A stretch of 64,000 bases of DNA, from the NCBI GenBank assembly GCA_035940775.1, contig DASZEN010000059.1, forward strand, positions 62,001-126,000, written 5' to 3'. The notes under the pieces are model-generated. The model was not told the DNA's origin. It made no database searches and saw only the letters and a program-made list of their open reading frames with translations. Made by a program: the position numbers and the translations under genes. Shown in pieces: positions 9,453 through 15,566 of the stretch (positions within the stretch are counted from its first letter, which is position 1; each line of letters begins with the position of its first letter). The DNA comes from DASQYE01 sp035940775. Lineage in GTDB: Bacteria > Acidobacteriota > Blastocatellia > Pyrinomonadales > Pyrinomonadaceae.

Positions 9453-10186
9453 GAACTTGCAACCCCTATCGCCTCTTCGGTCTTTCGGCCGCCGCCGTCA
9501 CTTCCGGCGCGCGCCTCATTATCACTATCGCTCGCCACTCGCCCGTCGCGCAGGGAGAGGCGGCGCGAGGCTTCGGCCGCCAGCTCGTGATCGTGCGTGA
9601 CGAGCACAAGTGTTGCGCCGCGCCTTCTGTTCATCTCGACCATCAACTCGAAAACATGCCGACCGTTTCGCGAGTCCAGATTGCCGGTCGGCTCGTCGGC
9701 CAGCATTATAGAGGGCTCGTTGGCGAAGGCGCGGGCGATGGCGACGCGCTGTTTTTCGCCTCCCGATAGTTGCGAAGGGTAATGATGGGCGCGTGCCTGT
9801 AGGTCTACGTCGCGCAGAAGCTGGCGGGCGCGTTCGGGCGCATCGACGAGGCCAGCGATCTCCATCGGGACTAGAATATTCTCCAGCGCGGTCAGAGACG
9901 GAATCAGGTGAAAGGATTGAAAAACGAACCCGATCTTTGTGCTTCGCAGCTCGGCCAACTGGTCTTCGCTCATTTGGCCCGTCTCCCGGCCGTCTATCAG
10001 AATCCGTCCGGAGGTCGGCGCGTCGAGTCCCGCGATCAGACCGAGCAGCGTCGATTTGCCGCTCCCAGACGGGCCCACGACGGCGACGAATTGCCCGTCC
10101 GGGATACGCAGGTCGAGCGCGTGAAGGATGGTTAATTGTTCTGCTCCGGAGGGAACCGTCTTTGAAACCTTGTATAATTCGATCAT
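9449..10186 (-). CDS. ybbA: YbbA-like ABC transporter ATP-binding protein
   Basis: The product is 245 aa with Walker A GPSGSGKST (about residues 38-46), LSGGEKQRVAIARA, Walker B IMLADEPTGNLD and the H-loop VTHDHE. It belongs to the LolD/MacB subgroup. The stop overlaps the ybbP start, so the pair is co-translated. The start ATG (10186) shares its bases with the tesA ATG on the other strand, which leaves no spacer for a normal promoter. A minus-strand GATAAT lies only about 5 bases before the ATG, compatible with a leaderless transcript. The last 25 residues are a Gly/Ser/Glu-rich tail beyond the conserved fold. Confidence 0.9.
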   Translation of the reverse strand: MIELYKVSKTVPSGAEQLTILHALDLRIPDGQFVAVVGPSGSGKSTLLGLIAGLDAPTSGRILIDGRETGQMSEDQLAELRSTKIGFVFQSFHLIPSLTALENILVPMEIAGLVDAPERARQLLRDVDLQARAHHYPSQLSGGEKQRVAIARAFANEPSIMLADEPTGNLDSRNGRHVFELMVEMNRRRGATLVLVTHDHELAAEASRRLSLRDGRVASDSDNEARAGSDGGGRKTEEAIGVASS

Positions 10187-10187
10187 G
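10173..10187 (+). promoter_or_regulatory. Possible -10 element and shared CATG start site of tesA/ybbA
   Basis: A perfect TATAAT at 10173-10178 lies 6 bases before the tesA ATG (10185-10187), the distance at which transcription would begin at or next to the start codon. The ybbA ATG on the minus strand uses 10186-10184, so one CATG serves both genes. No convincing -35 box is seen at 16-18 bases. Reading this as a leaderless promoter is inference. Confidence 0.4.
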
Positions 10188-10904
10188 AGAGATTATCTAT
10201 TCGCCTCTTTACTCGTCGCGGTCGCGCTCCTCGCGGCTGCGGCCTGCGATAATAACGGCTCGCGTAATGTTTCGAGTGCGAGCGCGCCCGTACCGGCCGC
10301 CGCGCCCTCCGCAACCGCTTCGCCTGCCAAGAGTCTACCGAAGATCGTCGCTTTCGGCGACAGCCTGACGGCGGGCTTAGGATTGACGGCTGCCGAGAGC
10401 TACCCGTCACTGCTGCAAAAGAGGATAGAAGCGGACGGGTATAAATACGAAGTGGTTAATGCGGGTGTTTCAGGCGACACGTCGGCAGGCGGCCTCCGCC
10501 GCCTCGATTGGGCCCTCGAAGGAGACGTTCGCTTTCTGATTCTGGAACTCGGGGCCAACGATCTGTTGCGCGGGCAACAGGTCGCGGAGATGAAGAAGAA
10601 TCTGGGCCAGATTATCGAGCGGGCCAGGGCGCGCGGCGTCATAGTCCTGCTCGCGGGCATGTATGCTCCGACCAATACGGGCGCGGAATACCAGCGCGAG
10701 GTTCAGTCGGCTTTTCAAACGCTGGCGCGCGAACATGATGTGCCGCTCATCCCTTTCTTTCTTGACCGCGTCGCGGGCGTCGAGTCGTTGAACCAGGCGG
10801 ACGGCATACACCCGAACGCCGAAGGGGCAAAGATCGTCGCTGAAACCGTTTACCAGTCGCTTCGCCCGCTGCTCGAAAAAGATAAGGGATCGGACGCGAA
10901 GTAA
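10185..10904 (+). CDS. tesA: TesA-like GDSL esterase / thioesterase lipoprotein
   Basis: The product is 239 aa from the ATG at 10185. It opens with a lipoprotein signal: a basic start, a hydrophobic core and the lipobox LAAAAC, so it is probably anchored to a periplasmic membrane face. An Ala/Ser/Pro linker leads to the SGNH-hydrolase fold: block I FGDSLTAGLG with the nucleophile Ser, block III GANDLLRG with Asn, and the C-terminal DGIHPNAEG carrying the Asp and His. E. coli TesA has the same fold and acts on acyl-CoA, lysophospholipid and aryl esters. It is divergent from ybbA-ybbP, a neighbourhood also found in E. coli. The annotated start is favoured over a frame 57 bases longer because the signal peptide begins there. 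Confidence 0.9.
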   Translation: MRDYLFASLLVAVALLAAAACDNNGSRNVSSASAPVPAAAPSATASPAKSLPKIVAFGDSLTAGLGLTAAESYPSLLQKRIEADGYKYEVVNAGVSGDTSAGGLRRLDWALEGDVRFLILELGANDLLRGQQVAEMKKNLGQIIERARARGVIVLLAGMYAPTNTGAEYQREVQSAFQTLAREHDVPLIPFFLDRVAGVESLNQADGIHPNAEGAKIVAETVYQSLRPLLEKDKGSDAK

Positions 10905-11047
10905 ACAGTAGCGACCTATGCAGCGCCAGCGGTCTCTTGACGCGCATGATGCGCACCCGTAGACTCACTTAACTGAATTGGAAACCTGAAGAGACCCGCG
11001 CCGGGATTGCGCGCCGCATTGCTTGCCGCCCATCGAATACGCCGCAC

Positions 11048-11962
11048 ATGTCTATCCGCGAAAAAGCTGTTCCGTTTGAATCCGACACGGAGAACGTCTC
11101 GGCCGGACTGACGGATGCTCTTCCCCCGACCCTCGCCCTGCCGGACGAGCCTCTGATCAGAGTCAGACCCGCCGGGCCGTGGAGCGCCATTGAGCTTAAA
11201 GAAGTCTGGGCGTATCACGAGCTATTCTATTTTCTGATCTGGCGCGACCTTAAGGTGCGTTACAGGCAGACGGTGCTGGGCTCCGTGTGGGTAATCTTGC
11301 AGCCGCTTTTGATGACGCTCGTGTTCACGATCTTTCTGGGAAGGCTGGTCAGAGTTCCGTCGGACGGCGTGCCCTATTCTGTTTTCGCTTATGCGGGGCT
11401 TCTGCCCTGGACGTTTCTAACCAATGCGGTGCTCAGCAGCAGCCATAGTCTGGTCGGCAGCGCTCCCCTGATTACTAAGGTTTACTTTCCACGCATGCTG
11501 GTACCGGGAGCCGCCGTCATGGTGCGATTGGTTGACTTCACGATCGCCTCGGTCATCCTTCTGGCGATGCTGTTCTATTATGGATATATACCGGGGTGGA
11601 GGCTGCTTATTTTTCCGGCGCTCGCGTTGGAGCTGACGATTGTGGCGCTCGGCCTCGGGTTATGGTCGGCGGCCTTAAACGTCAGGTATCGTGACATCGG
11701 AACACTCCTGCCCGTCGGGCTTCAGCTCTGGATGTTTATTTCGCCGATCATTTACCCTTCAACCATAGTGCCCGAGCGGTGGCGACTGCTTTACGCGCTC
11801 AACCCGCTGGTCGGAATCATAGAGGGCATGCGCGCTTCTCTCTTCAATTTGCCGTTTGACTGGAACAGCATCGGGGTCTCGGTAATCATGACGCTGTTGC
11901 TGCTCGTCTATGCGGTCTACTCTTTCCGGCGGGCCGAAGAAGGCTTCGCCGATGTCGTCTGA
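11048..11962 (+). CDS. wzm: Polysaccharide ABC exporter permease (Wzm-like, ABC-2 family)
   Basis: The product is 304 aa. An approximately 55-residue cytoplasmic N-terminus ends in WSAIELKEVWAYHELFYFLIWRDLKVRYRQTVLGSVWVIL-type sequence, the hallmark before the first membrane helix of Wzm/TagG permeases. Six hydrophobic segments follow, with the conserved AGLLPWTF and LNPLVGIIEGMR regions. It exports undecaprenyl-linked O-antigen or a similar glycan together with the ATPase encoded 26 bases downstream. No strong Shine-Dalgarno sequence is visible. The 143 bp upstream separate it from tesA and show no clear promoter. Confidence 0.92.
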   Translation: MSIREKAVPFESDTENVSAGLTDALPPTLALPDEPLIRVRPAGPWSAIELKEVWAYHELFYFLIWRDLKVRYRQTVLGSVWVILQPLLMTLVFTIFLGRLVRVPSDGVPYSVFAYAGLLPWTFLTNAVLSSSHSLVGSAPLITKVYFPRMLVPGAAVMVRLVDFTIASVILLAMLFYYGYIPGWRLLIFPALALELTIVALGLGLWSAALNVRYRDIGTLLPVGLQLWMFISPIIYPSTIVPERWRLLYALNPLVGIIEGMRASLFNLPFDWNSIGVSVIMTLLLLVYAVYSFRRAEEGFADVV

Positions 11963-11988
11963 AAGATGAAGTGGGTACACGATAAAGC

Positions 11989-13245
11989 ATGAGGCCGGTA
12001 ATCAAAGTCGAGAAGTTGAGCAAGCTCTATCGTCTCGGCCCGCACTCGTATTTCCGTCCGACGCTGCGTGAGGCGTTCGTCGGGTCGTTCAGATCAAAGC
12101 TCGGGCGCCTGTCGCGCAGCCGTCAGCGTCAGGACGGTTTGTTGTGGGCGCTCAGGGATGTCAGTTTCGAGGTCGCGCCGGGCGAGGTCGTCGGCATCAT
12201 CGGGCACAACGGCGCGGGCAAATCGACGCTGCTCAGGATTCTCTCGCGCATTACCAAACCGACCGCAGGCAAGGCCGACATATACGGGCGTGTGGGGAGC
12301 CTGCTCGATGTCGGGACGGGCTTTCATCCAGACCTTTCCGGGCGCGAGAACATCTACCTGAACGGGGCCATCCTCGGGATGAAGCGTGAAGAGATCGCGC
12401 GCAAGTTCGACGAGATTGTGGCCTTCGCCGAGACGGAGCGGTTTCTGGAAACGCCCGTCAAGCAGTATTCGAGCGGCATGTACCTGCGCCTCGCTTTCGC
12501 CGTCGCCGCGCACCTCGAACCGGAGATACTGCTGCTCGACGAAGTGCTGGCCGTGGGCGACGCGGCCTTTCAGAAAAAATGTCTGGGGAAGATGAGGGAG
12601 GTCAGCCGGGAGGGCCGCACAGTCCTGTTCGTGAGCCATAATATTGCGGCCGTGCAGCAGATGTGCGGGCGCGTACTGCTCATCAAATCGGGCAGGCTGC
12701 ACGAGGAGGGCGCAACCGAGGCGGTGATCGCGCGCTATCTGGGCGATGTCTTCGAGGAGGAAAGCGGTGATTTCGACCTGTCGAATCATCCGGCGCGCCT
12801 GCCCCGCTGTGCTCCCGTCATCCGTCGCTTGACGCTGTACGCCGGAAGCGGCTCTCCGACCATGCGTTTCAATCCGGACGACGTGATGACGGCCGAGCTA
12901 TTCGTCAAGCCCGACGCCCCCATCAACGAGCCTAGGATCACGCTCTCCATCGAAGACGGCGCCGGGCGGCGCATCACCACCGTCGCTTCATATTTTCAGA
13001 ACAACTCGTTGGCGAGCATAGAGACTCCGAGCCGTATCCGTTGCCAGCTTCCGCCGCTCCGGCTCGGAAGCGGCAGGTATCTGTTGAGCGTCAGCATCGC
13101 CAGTAAATATCAGGGCGTGATCGACGCTCTGAACCACGCCGCCTGGTTTGAAGTCGTCTGGCGCAACAACTTCGGCACAGGCGAAACCTACAGCCCCGTC
13201 TACGGCCCCGTCCTGACCCCTTCCGTCTGGGAGCGCATCGATTGA
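11989..13245 (+). CDS. wzt: Polysaccharide ABC exporter ATPase with C-terminal carbohydrate-binding domain (Wzt-like)
   Basis: The product is 418 aa. The ATPase half has Walker A GIIGHNGAGKST (about residues 68-79), signature YSSGMYLRLAFAVAAH, Walker B ILLLDEVLAVGD and the FVSHN H-loop. After about residue 250 comes an extra domain of about 160 residues rich in beta-strand character (MTAELFVKPDAPINEPRITL and similar), the position of the Wzt C-terminal domain that recognises the modified non-reducing end of the glycan before export. With wzm it forms the exporter. A chain-terminating methyltransferase is often nearby, and one is encoded at 14638-15501. Confidence 0.93.
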   Translation: MRPVIKVEKLSKLYRLGPHSYFRPTLREAFVGSFRSKLGRLSRSRQRQDGLLWALRDVSFEVAPGEVVGIIGHNGAGKSTLLRILSRITKPTAGKADIYGRVGSLLDVGTGFHPDLSGRENIYLNGAILGMKREEIARKFDEIVAFAETERFLETPVKQYSSGMYLRLAFAVAAHLEPEILLLDEVLAVGDAAFQKKCLGKMREVSREGRTVLFVSHNIAAVQQMCGRVLLIKSGRLHEEGATEAVIARYLGDVFEEESGDFDLSNHPARLPRCAPVIRRLTLYAGSGSPTMRFNPDDVMTAELFVKPDAPINEPRITLSIEDGAGRRITTVASYFQNNSLASIETPSRIRCQLPPLRLGSGRYLLSVSIASKYQGVIDALNHAAWFEVVWRNNFGTGETYSPVYGPVLTPSVWERID

Positions 13246-13324
13246 CCCGGACACGCGATCAATGAAAAGGGTGAAGGATAAAAAATTATGATGATTCAAC
13301 CCGGCGAGCCGTACTTTCATCCTT

Positions 13325-13432
13325 GCGGCCTAACGGCCGGGCATCACGCGGCGCGCATTCAACCCCGAATCCACCCGGGGTCTCGACGAAAAGGGCGCTG
13401 TTAGCGCGGTCGGGTGCGTACCGTTTTTAGGC
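13325..13432 (-). other. attC-like boundary, weak (GTTAGGC core)
   Basis: On the minus strand this segment ends in GTTAGGC (13334-13328), the form expected at an integron cassette crossover, and begins near 13432 with GCCTAAA. The inner arms pair only partly. The 11-mer GCGGCCTAACG (13325-13335) recurs at 14633-14643, so it bounds a 1.3-kb segment. Offered as a weak candidate only. Confidence 0.3.
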
Positions 13433-13461
13433 GCTTCGCTTTGGCTCGGAGACGGATACCA

Positions 13462-13821
13462 ATGAATCGAAAACCAGTTGTGCTGGCAGTTTCTTTAATC
13501 GTCATCATCTTCCTGCCGATTGCGCTGTTCGGATGGATGGCGTCCGTAAACGAGTACCGGGGCCAGGGCATCGGCGGCGCTGTCGATTGCGACGGCCCGC
13601 TTACCGTCATGCTCTTCAACGCCCCGTCTCTCCTGGTCTACGCTGCCGGGGCCGTCTACTACGGCGTGCTCCTGAAGGGCACGAGGCGGCGACGCATGCT
13701 GACGGCGACGCTGTTGGCTTTATGCGTGGTGATGGCGTTGACGGCCGGAGGGAAAGCCTGGGCGGCGTATAGCGAGAAGGTCAGGCCGGAGCACCGGGAG
13801 ACCTGCGGGGAAGGGTGGTAA
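13462..13821 (+). CDS. Small membrane protein of unknown function
   Basis: The product is 119 aa from the ATG at 13462, preceded by GGAGA at 13448-13452. Three hydrophobic segments are visible: VVLAVSLIVIIFLPIALFGW, the LLVYAAGAVYYGVLL region, and ATLLALCVVMALTAGGKAWA, with a basic loop GTRRRR before the third. No family is recognised. It sits alone between wzt and a convergent orphan gene, inside a segment bounded by GTTAGGC-type sequences, so it may be a mobile cassette passenger. It is the only gene in that segment on the plus strand. Confidence 0.55.
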   Translation: MNRKPVVLAVSLIVIIFLPIALFGWMASVNEYRGQGIGGAVDCDGPLTVMLFNAPSLLVYAAGAVYYGVLLKGTRRRRMLTATLLALCVVMALTAGGKAWAAYSEKVRPEHRETCGEGW

Positions 13822-13852
13822 GCGAGGGCAGCGGTGTCTCGGCCCGGAGCGC

Positions 13853-13954
13853 GCCTGACGCCCGGCATGCACCCGACCCGAATCAGCATGGATTGTATCG
13901 AGAACCTGGGCGGTTTCGAGGTCGTATGCGGGCGGGTGATGCCGGGCGTCAGGC
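13853..13954. repeat. attC-like imperfect palindrome (102 bp)
   Basis: The arm 13853-13875 and the arm 13933-13954 are reverse complements over 22 bases with one extra G in the left arm, a single bulged base. The ends read GCCTGAC and GTCAGGC, resembling R boxes of integron attC sites; a 5-base spacer and an inner arm carrying the bulge follow the attC plan. The total length of 102 bp falls in the attC range. On the minus strand the stop codon of the 13949-14620 gene lies in the first R-like box, as is usual in cassettes. The crossover triplet is GTC rather than the expected GTT, which weakens the call. A bidirectional terminator is unlikely given the 57-base loop. Confidence 0.45.
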
Positions 13955-14620
13955 CGCGCGCGCGTCCGACGGCGTGAATACCGCGTGGGACGACTTGACG
14001 CGGCGGAAATAGCCGTGGCGGTCGCTGCGACTAAGTAGCGACCCCTGTACGAAGTCACGCGGGTCGAAGTATTGAGCGAGGCGGCCCCGCAACGACTCGT
14101 CCGTGTCCGCCCCACCCCCATAGACGGTAACCCCTGTGAATCGGGCCCAGCCCGCCGTCGAGAAGGGCACGTCGCGCTCGTATCCCTCATCGCCGTACAC
14201 GTTGCAGACCCCCTCCCACTCGAACCGGAAGGCTGTCCCGTCGCGCTCGGTGAAGCGGAGTCGGGCGCGCCTGATGATGTCATGCTCTTCGAGGTAGAAA
14301 ACCCCGTAGGGCCCTCCGACCTTCTCATCGTAAGGCCCCGCCCACTCGACCGTCTGGCCCTGTACGTACGTCCACCGGCGTATCGGGAAGCGCATCTCTT
14401 CGGCGGTCGCCCTCGCCTCGACGCCGCCCATCTCCTCCTCCTCATCCCCCTCATACCACTCCCCCTCGGCCCACACCTCCAGCGACCAAAAGGGTCTGGG
14501 GTCGGCTTCGGGGTGGTACTTGCACAGCCAGGACTTGCGCAGCGAGTTCGGGTTCGGGATGGTCGCAAACAGTTCGGCGCTCCTGATGGCGAACGGCTTA
14601 TTTTTGAGGATGAATTCCAT
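13949..14620 (-). CDS. Orphan hypothetical protein (possible integron-cassette gene)
   Basis: The product is 223 aa from the ATG at 14620 (MEFILKNKPF); a longer frame to 14701 enters the methyltransferase gene and is not favoured. GGAGG stands just before the ATG. The protein is rich in Trp, Tyr and acidic residues (EEWYEGDEEEE-like stretch), has no signal peptide or membrane segment, and matches no family I recognise. Its start lies about 17 bases after a GTTAGGC sequence and its stop lies within an attC-like palindrome, the geometry of a gene cassette. It is transcribed in the same direction as the methyltransferase, 17 bp downstream of it. Confidence 0.6.
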   Translation of the reverse strand: MEFILKNKPFAIRSAELFATIPNPNSLRKSWLCKYHPEADPRPFWSLEVWAEGEWYEGDEEEEMGGVEARATAEEMRFPIRRWTYVQGQTVEWAGPYDEKVGGPYGVFYLEEHDIIRRARLRFTERDGTAFRFEWEGVCNVYGDEGYERDVPFSTAGWARFTGVTVYGGGADTDESLRGRLAQYFDPRDFVQGSLLSRSDRHGYFRRVKSSHAVFTPSDARAA

Positions 14621-14637
14621 AGCCTCCGCACAGCGGC

Positions 14638-15501
14638 CTAACGCCTTGCTTTTTCGGCCACGACTATATCCTGAAAGCTGAGGAAATCTTTTCTCCCGCA
14701 CCAGTAGCCGTAATGAATCGGCTCTCTCACCTTCAGGCCGTATCTCTCATACAGGCTTCGGATGAAGGTCTCATCATAGGCGACGGCATTCTCCGGCGTC
14801 TCCCCGTTAATCGTGCGATAGCCCGCCCGGTGATGCTCGAAATTATAGGTTCCCATTTTATTATCGATGAGCGCGGTTGCTTCTTCGTTCAAAAGGAAGA
14901 AGGTAATCAGGCAGCGCGCGCCGGGCTTTAAGACGCGCGCGATCTCCGAGAAGTAGTGCTCCATATCATTGGGCAGCATGTGCGTGAAAACCGAGGTCAG
15001 GAAGACCAGGTCGAAGGTCTGATCCTCGAAGGGGAAGCGAAACTCGGAGGCGCGCCGCCTGCCGCCCGTGGGATAAGCCGCGTTGTGGATGTCCGAGACC
15101 TGGAAATTGAAGTTTGGAAATACAGGGGTGATATTCCTGCGGCACCAGTCAATCGCAGCGGCCGATATGTCGAACCCGTGATACAGCCCTTCGCCGCTCA
15201 AATAGTTTGTCAGCGGCACGGCCATGCGACCCGACCCGCAGCCCACGTCCAGCACCGCATCGTCCGGCCTGAGGTCACAAAGCTCCTTGAAGTAGCGAAG
15301 AAATTCCGGGCCCGCTTCCCTGTAACCGCCGCCGATGTAATCCTGCAATGCCTTTGGGGGCAGCAGCTCGCCCGACGACTGATCGTCGTTTCCCGATGAC
15401 GGCGCAGAGGGCGTTCGCATCCCGTTAGAGAGACGGATGTGTGCGCGCCGGAGCGTAGCCCTCAGCGGTCGCGGCAGAATTTTTTTGAGCAAAGCTTTCA
15501 A
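14638..15501 (-). CDS. Class I SAM-dependent methyltransferase
   Basis: A TTG at 15501 (LKALLKKILPRP) gives 287 aa. The open frame reaches 15636, but that would overlap the 997-aa glycosyltransferase, whose stop is at 15567; a GTG at 15555 is another option, so the start is uncertain. Motif I is clear (DAVLDVGCGSGRMAVPL), followed by an acidic motif II region (YHGFDISAAAIDWC) and the post-motif FDLVFLTSVFTHML, the pattern of small-molecule methyltransferases acting on sugars, lipids or quinones. It follows a glycosyltransferase in a polysaccharide locus with Wzm/Wzt, so methylation of a glycan, perhaps as a chain terminator, is plausible. Its TAG stop lies inside the GTTAGGC motif at the edge of the orphan segment. 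Confidence 0.78.
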   Translation of the reverse strand: MKALLKKILPRPLRATLRRAHIRLSNGMRTPSAPSSGNDDQSSGELLPPKALQDYIGGGYREAGPEFLRYFKELCDLRPDDAVLDVGCGSGRMAVPLTNYLSGEGLYHGFDISAAAIDWCRRNITPVFPNFNFQVSDIHNAAYPTGGRRRASEFRFPFEDQTFDLVFLTSVFTHMLPNDMEHYFSEIARVLKPGARCLITFFLLNEEATALIDNKMGTYNFEHHRAGYRTINGETPENAVAYDETFIRSLYERYGLKVREPIHYGYWCGRKDFLSFQDIVVAEKARR

Positions 15502-15566
15502 GAGCTGATTTTCCCGTATGTTTGTCTGAATGTATATGCGGGCGGCGGCGAGCACGTCCGCACCGG

